The notes below the pieces were generated by a model. The model ran no database searches. It saw nothing but the letters and a program-made list of their open reading frames with translations, and was not told the DNA's origin. Positions 45,963 through 54,592 of a stretch of 64,000 nucleotides of DNA are shown piece by piece. Origin of the DNA: Leptospira haakeii. GTDB taxonomy: Bacteria > Spirochaetota > Leptospiria > Leptospirales > Leptospiraceae. Positions within the stretch are counted from its first letter, which is position 1. Each line of letters starts with the position of its first letter. The stretch covers positions 186,001-250,000 of the forward strand of contig NZ_NPEG01000003.1 in the NCBI RefSeq assembly GCF_002812045.1, in the 5' to 3' direction. A program made the position numbers and the translations under genes.

Positions 45963-47255
45963 TTAATAAGAAAAAGAGAGTAGGCTAAATTCTAAAGGTT
46001 TTCTTTCGGAATTGATGCCTGCTCCAACGATCAGTTTTGCCTGATCATACCTGGGGATCTCCAAAATAGAACCCGCGGAAATTTTAAAAAACTCATACTC
46101 ATCTCTTTCTTTTTTGGAAAGATAAATATCGATTCTCACAATCTCCATATATTTTGGGATACGGAGAAGTATTTTATCCTTAGTGATAGCATAGAGTTCT
46201 ATTTCATTCGAGGATCTGTTTAGATTGAACTTCTCTCCCGGGATACCTTCGAATTCTATTTCTGTTTTAGAGGTCACCTCTTCTGCAGAGTCTTTATAAA
46301 TTGGAAAACTCCCTTCTTCATAATAGATCCTTCGGGAGAACCTTCTAAAGATCTCTTTCTCTACAATTTCAGGAAATGATTCTCCCGGTTCCGGTTTTTT
46401 ACTTGGACCATCTAAGATCTGTTTCCATTTATTTTTGGAAACATTCTTTTCCACCATTCTGCGAACGGGGGGAGATAGTTTTGGAACTGAAAATTTTAAG
46501 ATCCTTTCATCCAGTTTGTTTAAAATAGAATTTAAGAATGGCCCGTGTATTAAAGGAAGTATTTCAATTGAGAAGATACGGTCTCTCAGAAATTTTGCAA
46601 ATTCTATCTCGTAAGTAAATAGATTAGAGACTAATCCTTGTTCTTCAGAAGGAGTTCCTGCATATAAGATTTTTACTAAACGAAATAGATAGGTTTTACT
46701 TTCCGGATCAAAATACAACTCTTCAATTTTTTTGATCACTTCTTCTTCGTTTAATTCCGGATTCACTATATCTCTGAGAGAAAGATATTTAGTAGAGAAC
46801 ATTCTTTTTCGGAATATTCTAAAGAGTGTAAACTTTCCAGTTTGAATACTTCCCACTTGTGTTTGTAAAGTTTCCCGAAGGATCAAAATGGGGGCGGTGG
46901 ATTTCGATGTTGGAGTTCCTACAACACGGTAAGGATTCGAATGAATCTGATAACGAGTACCGTCATAAACTTCCTCGGACTCCTTAGGAAATTTAGAATC
47001 CTCTGAATACAATAAACCTTCCGCAAATTTCAAATAGGAAGGCGTTTTAATTGCGGAACTTTGAGTAGTCTTACGATCATACTCTAATTCATACAGAAAC
47101 TTAGGAATGAGTGAAGCTTCCGAATATAGATAAGGAAGTTCTTCGATTTCGGTTAGAGGAAAATCATAAAAGGGAGAAATTTTAGAATGTACCCTTGCTA
47201 CAGAGTCAGGATTACAGAATAGAAAATGATAATTTTCTCCCTCGAAATAGATCAT
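45963..47255 (-). CDS. unknown 430-residue protein with a possible FliG-C-like segment
   Basis: A soluble protein without signal peptide or membrane helix. About residues 180-310 read like the helical C-terminal domain of FliG: EVIKKIEELYFDPESKTY, FTYEIEFAKFLRDRIFSIEIL, SILNKLDERILKFSVPKLS, PPVRRMVEKNVSK, and FPEIVEKEIFRRFSRRIYYEEG (each quoted in part). The FliG EHPQ motif is absent. The remaining C-terminus (about 320-430) is beta-rich. Resemblance is by eye and may be chance, so function is open. It starts 15 bases after the 95-residue gene, on the same strand. Confidence 0.68.
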   Translation of the reverse strand: MIYFEGENYHFLFCNPDSVARVHSKISPFYDFPLTEIEELPYLYSEASLIPKFLYELEYDRKTTQSSAIKTPSYLKFAEGLLYSEDSKFPKESEEVYDGTRYQIHSNPYRVVGTPTSKSTAPILILRETLQTQVGSIQTGKFTLFRIFRKRMFSTKYLSLRDIVNPELNEEEVIKKIEELYFDPESKTYLFRLVKILYAGTPSEEQGLVSNLFTYEIEFAKFLRDRIFSIEILPLIHGPFLNSILNKLDERILKFSVPKLSPPVRRMVEKNVSKNKWKQILDGPSKKPEPGESFPEIVEKEIFRRFSRRIYYEEGSFPIYKDSAEEVTSKTEIEFEGIPGEKFNLNRSSNEIELYAITKDKILLRIPKYMEIVRIDIYLSKKERDEYEFFKISAGSILEIPRYDQAKLIVGAGINSERKPLEFSLLSFSY

Positions 47256-47270
47256 GGGAACTTGAAAAAA

Positions 47271-47558
47271 TTAATCTTCTTCAAATAGATCCGGGTGTAA
47301 AACGGATAGACCTGGTGCCTTTGTCTCTCTTTTGGAAAGTTTAGAAACCAGTTGTTTTTTGAATAGGGTCCAGTCGTAGGTTTGTTTTAGGGAATTTAAC
47401 TCTTCTTCGAAGCCATATTGTAAGAAGTCCAGTGTCTCTTCTTCCGTGAGTCCTGTGACAAGACTACTATCTGAAACCACCCTTAGGATTTTACGAATAT
47501 CTCTCTCATTCCAGACTAGGATTCCTGAAAGTCTTACAACCCAATATTCATGGTCCAT
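47271..47558 (-). CDS. unknown 95-residue protein
   Basis: A small, mostly helical soluble protein. Its segment NERDIRKILRVVSDSSLVTGL (16-38 region) recalls the FliG C-terminal signature DDRxIQxxLRxVD, but the rest does not help. It stands first in a two-gene unit with the 430-residue protein. ATG at 47558; the 50 bases upstream lack an obvious ribosome binding site beyond AAGA. I do not recognise its family. Confidence 0.62.
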   Translation of the reverse strand: MDHEYWVVRLSGILVWNERDIRKILRVVSDSSLVTGLTEEETLDFLQYGFEEELNSLKQTYDWTLFKKQLVSKLSKRETKAPGLSVLHPDLFEED

Positions 47559-47608
47559 TCTTACAGATTCGTCGATTATTTCTCTTTGTTCAAGAGCAAA
47601 TTATGTTC

Positions 47609-48589
47609 TTAAAATTTTCTGACCACTAAAAGACTCATATCGTCTTGTATTCTTCCGCCTGTATGTTTCACAACATCGGAAAATAGATCATCTATTAATT
47701 TACGAATATTCTTCTTGGGAGTAGTTTCCAAAAATTTGTATAAATTCTCTCCGTAATACCCGCCAATACTTCTGTTCTTTTGTTCAAAAAGCCCGTCAGT
47801 GAAGCAGAATAGAATATCATCTCTATCCATTTTGAAACTTTGAGAAGGTTTAGGCTTTTTGAGGGGAGAATTCATCACTGTGGAAAGAAATTTTCCGTCG
47901 GTGTTTACTACGTAAGTTTTGTCTTCTTTGCTCTTATATAAAACCAGGCTTGGGTGAATTCCTGAGTGTAAAAAATTTCCCTTATCATCTGCCTTCATTA
48001 AAAGGAAAGTTGCATAAAGACTACGGTGTATATGGGGAAATGTATTAGTCCTTTCTTCCAAATGTTCTAACATTTGGTCTATGATCTCATGAGGAGTTTC
48101 GAATTTATGGACCAGATGGCTCATTTGGTTCATGATCATGAGACTGAATAGTCCGGCCACATACCCATGACCGGAAGTATCTCCAATCCCCATCCAATAA
48201 TTTCCGTCTTTGTCTTTCAGAAAATTATAGAAATCCCCTCCAATAGGATTATAGGTCATACATCTTCCGCGGATCTCGTAATTTTCATCCACATAATCCA
48301 GAGGAAGAACGTAGTTTTGCATCCTACTATCTCCTCTGCGGAAACGTTTGATTATTTTACCGAATTCTTGCTCTTTCGGTAGGATTTTCTCCGTTAAAAA
48401 CAGAACGAATGCAGAAAAGTTAATGAATAAAGTAAAACAACATACTAAAAGTAAAACGATCGGAACTCTAATTGGAGGAGTATAAAACTTAAGTCCGATC
48501 CCTAAAGTACCTAAAATGGAAAGATTCAGCACGATCAAAACCGGCCAAGCGTCTTTCATGTACTGTTTGATCGTAGTGGAACTTCTCAT
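47609..48589 (-). CDS. SpoIIE/RsbU-type PP2C phosphatase, membrane-anchored
   Basis: A 326-residue protein with two membrane helices (about residues 15-65) and a cytoplasmic PP2C-like domain: NPIGGDFYNF (about 117), GIGDTSGHGYVAGL, FTDGLFEQK and DDMSLLVV, giving the metal-binding aspartates. Such phosphatases act on STAS phosphoproteins; the STAS protein at 42890-43204 is a candidate, though not adjacent. ATG 48589 overlaps the lipoprotein stop (ATGA). No input domain other than the short membrane region is seen. Confidence 0.93.
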   Translation of the reverse strand: MRSSTTIKQYMKDAWPVLIVLNLSILGTLGIGLKFYTPPIRVPIVLLLVCCFTLFINFSAFVLFLTEKILPKEQEFGKIIKRFRRGDSRMQNYVLPLDYVDENYEIRGRCMTYNPIGGDFYNFLKDKDGNYWMGIGDTSGHGYVAGLFSLMIMNQMSHLVHKFETPHEIIDQMLEHLEERTNTFPHIHRSLYATFLLMKADDKGNFLHSGIHPSLVLYKSKEDKTYVVNTDGKFLSTVMNSPLKKPKPSQSFKMDRDDILFCFTDGLFEQKNRSIGGYYGENLYKFLETTPKKNIRKLIDDLFSDVVKHTGGRIQDDMSLLVVRKF

Positions 48590-49203
48590 CTTACTTTAAA
48601 ATAGGCATGGCCTTGGTATTCCTTCTTGGAATAATTCCTGCGAGAAATCCGAAAGAATTCATCTTCTGCATAAGGTGTATTTGTCCCTTCCACTACACCG
48701 AAAGGTTTTTCCCTATAACCTGATTCATAGATCATAGGAATTAAGGTGTCGCTTGAAGGATCGTAATGATACAATAGTTTATGAGAAGTTTCCAGGAAAT
48801 TTATTTCAGGACCTGAGATTTGTTTTCCATCTTTCCAAACGGTTTCTTCTTTTTTGATTTTTTGTGTATTAAGCAGAAGCCAGTTCCCACGAGACTCATA
48901 TTTCCCGGATCCTTCTATTTGGATTCGACGAATTTCTCCTTTTTCTTCGATCTCCCTCAAGTAGTACTTTTGGAAAGATTTCTCCGAATTAGAAAATTCC
49001 AATCTTTCTGTATGGTTTTCCTTATAAGTGACTGAAGTGAAAGGGGAGAAGGGAGGAAGTTTTTTGCTATAGATTCCCTTTAGGATAATATCGCTGGAAG
49101 ATTCTGGTCTTTCTGGAAGCTCTCTTATCCAAGAAGGTGGAAAACATCCATTGAAAAGGGAAAGAAATACAAATATTCTGAAAACTGTAAGTATGTCTTT
49201 CAT
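48586..49203 (-). CDS. lipoprotein, unknown function
   Basis: A 205-residue protein with a lipoprotein signal (FVFLSLFNGC, Cys20) and a beta-rich mature part (YKENHTERLEF, GSGKYESRGNWLLLNTQKI, EINFLETSHKLLYHYD). The domain resembles small lipocalin-like or DUF-type lipoproteins, without a firm match. It precedes the SpoIIE phosphatase with a four-base overlap, so it may modulate that phosphatase from the periplasm; this is inference. Confidence 0.75.
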   Translation of the reverse strand: MKDILTVFRIFVFLSLFNGCFPPSWIRELPERPESSSDIILKGIYSKKLPPFSPFTSVTYKENHTERLEFSNSEKSFQKYYLREIEEKGEIRRIQIEGSGKYESRGNWLLLNTQKIKKEETVWKDGKQISGPEINFLETSHKLLYHYDPSSDTLIPMIYESGYREKPFGVVEGTNTPYAEDEFFRISRRNYSKKEYQGHAYFKVR

Positions 49204-49326
49204 TGGAAACCGTTAGAAAAGAAACACATTATTTGTAAGTTTCGTCTTACTTACTACACTTCCAAAATCCCTCCCAGGCGGAAGAAAGGCAAACCGGAAA
49301 TATCGCAGTGTTCACCCTGCGGAAAA

Positions 49327-50745
49327 TTAAAACTGGAAGTAGATAAATTCTCCGCCTCCATCCCCGAATATACCCATTAATAAAAGTATAATGATGGAGA
49401 AGGAAGGTAATAACCAGCGGAATCTGATCTGGATCTTTTCTCGGATGCTTGGGTAATATTGAACCGCATTCCAGAGAAAAGTGAAAAGAATGAATGCAGC
49501 CAATTCTTCCCAGCGTACTAATGCCTTGCCGCCAATGATATTTAAGAAACCTGTAAAATAGTCCCAAGCTAGATTGAGTGAATTTTTACCTGCTGCAGCA
49601 GTTCGGAAGAAGATCCCTGAGATCGCAAATAAATGTATGATCAGAGCAACTTTCCAGAAACGTTTCCAACCTCTCGGCTCTTCTTCTTTTTTAGGATCGC
49701 CCGGTGAGAAGAATCTTTCCACTGCTAAGATCAATCCTAAATATGCACCCCAAAGTACATAGCCGAAGTTCGCTCCATGCCATAGACCGCCCAAGGTCAT
49801 TGTGATCATTGAATTCGCTTGGGTTCTCCAGAATCCACCTCTACTTCCACCTAATGGGATATAGAGATAATCTCGGAGCCAAGTGGATAGGGTAACATGC
49901 CAACGTCCCCAGAATTCTCTGAAACTTGGAGAGAGGAAAGGTCCTCTGAAGTTTTCAGGGATCTCATAACCAAGCAAGTATGCGGAACCTCTTGCCATAT
50001 CAGTGTATCCGCTGAAATCACAATATACCTGGCATGCAAATCCAAATGTTACTAGATATAAACTGAAAAAATTATATTCTCCCGGATGTTGATAAATCCC
50101 GGAGATGATCCCAGAAATATTATCAGCGATCACTACTTTCTTAAATAGACCGGAAAGAATTAGAAAAACTCCCCATTGTACTCGATTGAAATCGATTGCA
50201 GGTTTGTCCAGTTTTGGAAGGAAGTCAGTGGTCCTCATGATCGGTCCCGCGATCAATTGAGGGAAGAATAAGATGAATAGGAAATAATCTAATGCAGAGA
50301 TCCTTTCTGGAACATGGTCTCTGTGGATATCCACTTGCAACGCGATCAATTGGAATGTGTAAAAGCTGATCGCGAGAGGTAAGGGAATATGGATCCCTTT
50401 TCCGAATTCTGAAAATTGTAAGGAACCGGTAAAGAAGTCCAATGAATCCAAAAAGAAATAGAAATATTTGAAGAATGCTAGGTTAATAAAATTTAAGACT
50501 ATGATCCAGGTAAGAAGTTTGGATGTGGATTTACCTTCTCTTTTATTTTTCCAAAGTTTAAGTGAAAAATAGAAGTTCACAGCGATCACGAGTAAGAAGT
50601 GGATCGAAAATGCAGCACCGGAGTAAAAATAGAAAAGAAGAGAAGAAACTAAAAGTAAAGGTTTCCTTCCTTTTTGAGGAAGGCTCCAATACAGTAGGAA
50701 TGTAAGCGAAAATAAAGCTAGGTAGGGAAGGGAGTTAAAAAGCAT
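49327..50745 (-). CDS. MBOAT family O-acyltransferase (AlgI/DltB-like)
   Basis: A 472-residue membrane protein with about 11 helices. MBOAT features: LPLAISFYTFQLIALQVDIHR region, FGFACQVYCDFSGYTDMARG, ENFRGPFLSPSFREFWGRWHVTLSTWLRDYLYIPLGG region (quoted only as parts) and the catalytic His in LGGLWHGANFGY. It transfers acyl groups to extracytoplasmic polymers. The periplasmic partner protein (AlgJ/AlgX or DltD type) often next to it is missing. It follows sppA by 22 bases. Confidence 0.93.
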   Translation of the reverse strand: MLFNSLPYLALFSLTFLLYWSLPQKGRKPLLLVSSLLFYFYSGAAFSIHFLLVIAVNFYFSLKLWKNKREGKSTSKLLTWIIVLNFINLAFFKYFYFFLDSLDFFTGSLQFSEFGKGIHIPLPLAISFYTFQLIALQVDIHRDHVPERISALDYFLFILFFPQLIAGPIMRTTDFLPKLDKPAIDFNRVQWGVFLILSGLFKKVVIADNISGIISGIYQHPGEYNFFSLYLVTFGFACQVYCDFSGYTDMARGSAYLLGYEIPENFRGPFLSPSFREFWGRWHVTLSTWLRDYLYIPLGGSRGGFWRTQANSMITMTLGGLWHGANFGYVLWGAYLGLILAVERFFSPGDPKKEEEPRGWKRFWKVALIIHLFAISGIFFRTAAAGKNSLNLAWDYFTGFLNIIGGKALVRWEELAAFILFTFLWNAVQYYPSIREKIQIRFRWLLPSFSIIILLLMGIFGDGGGEFIYFQF

Positions 50746-50767
50746 TTTAGAATTATTTTATAAAACC

Positions 50768-51766
50768 TTATTCGGGGGAGAATAGATAATGCAATTTATG
50801 ATCCGGAGAGATACGGAACGGCAGCAAAGATTCCAGTAATGTAGGACCGGTTCCTGTATTACTGTCTATTTGGTAGAAGTTTTCAGGTTGAGGTCCCTTA
50901 TAAGAATAGAATACGATTCTCGGGCTAAGTGTAGAAGACGCCTTATATCCAGGAAGTTTTGTTATTTGAACAACCGCATCTTCGAAATAACCAATGGAAT
51001 CAATGAGTCCTGTTTCCAATGCTTGGTTTGCAGAGTAAATTCTTCCATCTGCTAATTTTCTAAGTTCGGATTCTTTTAACTTAGGTCTTCCTTTTTTGAT
51101 AATACTTAAAAACCTTTCGTAGTTCTCCATGATGATATCCTGGAAAACTTTCTTTTGTTCCGGGGTGAATTCTTCTACCGGGTTTCCTGTGGCCTTGTTT
51201 GGACCGGAACGAATTGTGCTACTCTTGATACCGAGTTTGTCCAAAGCTTCTTTCGCATTGATCCCGAATCTAAGAACTCCAATGGAGCCTGTAATCGTTG
51301 TAGGATGAGCTTGGATATGGTCAGTTGCCATACTTAGATAATATGCACCTGAAGCTGCAGTGTCCATGAATAGAGAAAGAACCGGCACATTCTTCTTCTT
51401 TTTGAATTCTAAGATTTCATGATGGATTAGATCGCTCGCAGTCACTGATCCGCCGGGAGAATCTATTTTTAAGATTACTCCTTTGATCTCTGGATCTCTC
51501 GCTGCCATAGACAAATAGGTTTTGACCCTGCTGACAATGCTGTCCTTTTCTCCGGATAGAAGTCCTCCTGAGGATTTTTGTCCGGAGATTTCCCCTTCGA
51601 TAGGAATGAGTAATATTTTATCAGGGCTTTCTGTAGAAGAACCGGTGACTAATTTTTCCTTAGGGATAGGAGAAGTTTGGTTCGGAAAAGAAAGAAACAA
51701 GCATTGGCTTAAAAACAAGATTCCTAATACAAATAGAAGTGATTTGCGGAGTAGGAATTTCATCAT
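50768..51766 (-). CDS. sppA: signal peptide peptidase SppA, lipoprotein form
   Basis: A 332-residue protein of the single-domain SppA type. Residues 1-22 form a lipoprotein-like signal (FVLGILFLSQC). The Ser-Lys dyad is in DTAASGAYYLSMA and RSGPNKATGNP; KIDSPGGSVTASD precedes them. It degrades cleaved signal peptides in the membrane. I start at ATG 51766 with AGGAGG five bases upstream instead of the longer frame at 51835. It diverges from the mutarotase-like gene across 133 bases, where promoters should lie. Confidence 0.93.
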   Translation of the reverse strand: MMKFLLRKSLLFVLGILFLSQCLFLSFPNQTSPIPKEKLVTGSSTESPDKILLIPIEGEISGQKSSGGLLSGEKDSIVSRVKTYLSMAARDPEIKGVILKIDSPGGSVTASDLIHHEILEFKKKKNVPVLSLFMDTAASGAYYLSMATDHIQAHPTTITGSIGVLRFGINAKEALDKLGIKSSTIRSGPNKATGNPVEEFTPEQKKVFQDIIMENYERFLSIIKKGRPKLKESELRKLADGRIYSANQALETGLIDSIGYFEDAVVQITKLPGYKASSTLSPRIVFYSYKGPQPENFYQIDSNTGTGPTLLESLLPFRISPDHKLHYLFSPE

Positions 51767-51899
51767 AAAGCCTCCTGCCCATTTTGGGAGGGCCGGGTAT
51801 CGCTTCAATTCCTTTCCTTTTTGTTTGGCATCCAAAAAAAAGTCTCAGATCCGTTTTTTACTTTCCCTCTCAGCTAGTTTTCCCAACCTCCTTCCCGCA

Positions 51900-52805
51900 A
51901 TGTATGAATTTCGGACGGAGAACTCTCGTTTTTTGACCGACGGTACCCAATGGTTTTCTTGGGACTGGACCCATCCGATTACAAAGGAAATTTTTCCGAT
52001 CATTCTACCTTATGATAAGAGTGTAAGTATATTCGAATCAGGTAATTTTTTAATGTTTCCATGGGTGAATCGACATGCATCTCAGGAATTCATCCTAAAC
52101 GGTAAAGTGTGGAATGCTAAGCAGTTGATCCGTGATTCCAATCAATTTCCAGTCCATGGCCTAGTACATTCTTTAGAGAGAAAACTTTTAAAACTGAAGA
52201 ATAACCAAAAGGGTGCGGAGTTTAGAGTAAACTTTCCGGAAGAATGGAAGGATTCTCCGCTTTCAGGAGTTGCAATCCGAGAAGAATATTCAATCGAAGA
52301 GACTTCTTCCGGGACTCTCCTAAGTGTGAAGACTAGATTTAATAATTTAAGATCTGATTCTATTAGATTTGCTTATGGTTATCATCCATATATAAATTTA
52401 GGAAAAAATGATGAAGATTGGAAACTTCATCTTCAATTGGACAAAAATTTGGAATTAGGGGAGAACTTAGTTCCGATCCAGCCTTTTATTTCTAACTCGA
52501 TTTCTTCCGTTTTGGAAGACCAGAAGATCCCAAGTTTAGATCATTTGTTCTATGGAAAAGAACCTAGAGTTGTTTTGGAAAATGGAACCAAAAAATACTC
52601 TATCACGATTTTAAGTCCTCCACCGGAAGAAGGACAAATTCCATTAAATTATTATCAAATATATACAAAACCTGATCGTTCTGCGATTGCAGTCGAACCT
52701 TGTAGTTCTCCAGGCAACGCACTTTTGTCCGGACAGGATTTAAAAGAGCTAAAAGGGCACTCCGAAACCTTCGGAGAATTTAGGATTTTGGTGAGATCGT
52801 TATGA
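51900..52805 (+). CDS. aldose 1-epimerase (galactose mutarotase) superfamily protein
   Basis: A 301-residue protein with the mutarotase fold: IILPYDKSVSIFESGNFLMFPWVNR, FPVHGLVHS (first His), YGYHPYINLG (second His), and AIAVEPCSSPGNAL near the end. The frame extends upstream without a start of quality, so I chose the ATG at 51900 (MYEFRTENS). It may be a YeaD-type epimerase of phosphosugars. A gap of 76 bases separates it from the helicase. Confidence 0.85.
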   Translation: MYEFRTENSRFLTDGTQWFSWDWTHPITKEIFPIILPYDKSVSIFESGNFLMFPWVNRHASQEFILNGKVWNAKQLIRDSNQFPVHGLVHSLERKLLKLKNNQKGAEFRVNFPEEWKDSPLSGVAIREEYSIEETSSGTLLSVKTRFNNLRSDSIRFAYGYHPYINLGKNDEDWKLHLQLDKNLELGENLVPIQPFISNSISSVLEDQKIPSLDHLFYGKEPRVVLENGTKKYSITILSPPPEEGQIPLNYYQIYTKPDRSAIAVEPCSSPGNALLSGQDLKELKGHSETFGEFRILVRSL

Positions 52806-52881
52806 TTCGGCCTTATAATCGCTTTCTTCTTGACAAGGAAGGGGTCATTTTCAGTCTAAGTTTTAGGGGAGATTCCACGCC

Positions 52882-54576
52882 GTGAGTAAACCGTTAATCG
52901 TACAAAGTGATAAGACTATGCTTTTAGAGGTGGACAATCCTGAATTCGAAGCCTGCCAGCTGGTCGTAGCTAAATTCGCGGAATTAGAAAAAAGTCCGGA
53001 ATACCTACACACTTATAGAATTTCTCCTCTTTCCTTGTGGAATGCTGCATCTATCAAAATGAGCGCAGATGAGATCGTAGAATGTTTGGAAAAATATTCT
53101 AGATATTCGGTTCCGAAAAACGTAGTCAATGAGATCAAAGAACAGATCGGAAGATACGGAAAAGTAAAATTAGTCAAGGAAGAGAATGGAGATCTTTGTA
53201 TCATCTCCAATGAAAAAGGATTTTTACAAGAGATCTCAAATCATAGAGCAGTCCAGCCTTATATTGAAAAGACTGAGAACGATAAGATCTATATCAAAAA
53301 AGAATTCAGAGGTCATATTAAACAGGCTCTGATCAAGATCGGTTTCCCAGTCGAAGACCTTGCAGGTTACGACGAAGGAAACAAATACGGATTTAACCTA
53401 AGGCCTACTACCAAATCAGGTAGAAAGTTCGGAATGAGAGACTATCAAAGAGCCTCTGTGGAAGTATTCCATGCGGGTGGTGGGAACGAAGGTGGATCCG
53501 GAGTGGTGGTTCTTCCCTGCGGTGCCGGTAAAACGATCGTAGGTATAGGTGTGATGCAGATCGTAGGAGCAGAAACTCTGATCCTAGTCACAAACACACT
53601 TTCTATCCGTCAGTGGAAAAACGAAATTTTAGACAAAACTGATATTCCTGAATCTGATATCGGGGAATATTCCGGAGAAGTGAAAGAGATCAAACCGATC
53701 ACAATCGCTACTTATAATATTCTCACACATAGAAAGAAGAAAGGTGGAGATTTCACCCACTTCCATCTATTCAGCGCAAATAACTGGGGACTAATCGTTT
53801 ATGACGAGGTTCACTTACTTCCTGCTCCTGTGTTCAGAATGACTTCCGAATTACAGGCAAAAAGAAGATTGGGACTCACTGCAACTCTAGTCCGAGAAGA
53901 CGGACTGGAAGAGGACGTATTCAGTTTGATCGGGCCTAAAAAGTATGATGTGCCATGGAAGGAATTGGAAAGCAAATCCTGGATCGCGGAAGCAAAATGT
54001 AAAGAGATCCGTGTTTCCATGGAAGATGATCTTAGGATGAGATATTCTATCGCAGACGATAGAGAGAAGTTCCGCTTGGCATCTGAAAATCCGGAGAAAT
54101 TGAAAGCGATCGGAATGATCATGAAAAAACACTCCGAGTCTCATCTACTTGTGATCGGACAGTACATCAATCAGTTGGAAGAGATCTCCAAAACTTTCAA
54201 AATTCCTCTAATCACAGGAAAAACTCCTTTGGGAGAAAGACAGGAATTATACGATGCGTTCAGATCGGGTAGGATCAAGTCACTAGTCGTTAGTAAGGTT
54301 GCAAACTTCTCCATTGACTTACCGGATGCGAATATTGCAATCCAGGTTTCAGGAACCTTCGGTTCTCGTCAGGAAGAGGCACAACGTTTGGGCCGGATCT
54401 TAAGACCAAAAGGTGAGGATAATACTGCAGTTTTCTATTCTTTGATCTCGAGAGATACGAACGAAGAAAGATTCGGTCAGAACAGACAACTTTTCCTTAC
54501 GGAACAAGGTTACGAATACGAAATATACACTCTTGACCAATTCAGAGAATCCCTCGAAGAAAAAGTCGGAGCATAA
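52882..54576 (+). CDS. XPB/Rad25-type DNA helicase
   Basis: A 564-residue SF2 helicase of the bacterial XPB type. Walker A is LPCGAGKTIVG (about residue 211), motif II YDEVHLL (about 304-310), motif III LGLTATLVREDG, which includes the RED element of XPB, and motif VI QRLGRILRPKG. The N-terminal 190 residues form the XPB damage-recognition-like region. Start GTG 52882 with AGGGGAG upstream. Bacterial XPB has been described in Mycobacterium and a few other phyla. The aminotransferase follows after 16 bases. Confidence 0.93.
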   Translation: MSKPLIVQSDKTMLLEVDNPEFEACQLVVAKFAELEKSPEYLHTYRISPLSLWNAASIKMSADEIVECLEKYSRYSVPKNVVNEIKEQIGRYGKVKLVKEENGDLCIISNEKGFLQEISNHRAVQPYIEKTENDKIYIKKEFRGHIKQALIKIGFPVEDLAGYDEGNKYGFNLRPTTKSGRKFGMRDYQRASVEVFHAGGGNEGGSGVVVLPCGAGKTIVGIGVMQIVGAETLILVTNTLSIRQWKNEILDKTDIPESDIGEYSGEVKEIKPITIATYNILTHRKKKGGDFTHFHLFSANNWGLIVYDEVHLLPAPVFRMTSELQAKRRLGLTATLVREDGLEEDVFSLIGPKKYDVPWKELESKSWIAEAKCKEIRVSMEDDLRMRYSIADDREKFRLASENPEKLKAIGMIMKKHSESHLLVIGQYINQLEEISKTFKIPLITGKTPLGERQELYDAFRSGRIKSLVVSKVANFSIDLPDANIAIQVSGTFGSRQEEAQRLGRILRPKGEDNTAVFYSLISRDTNEERFGQNRQLFLTEQGYEYEIYTLDQFRESLEEKVGA

Positions 54577-54592
54577 TAAAAAAGAGGTCTAA

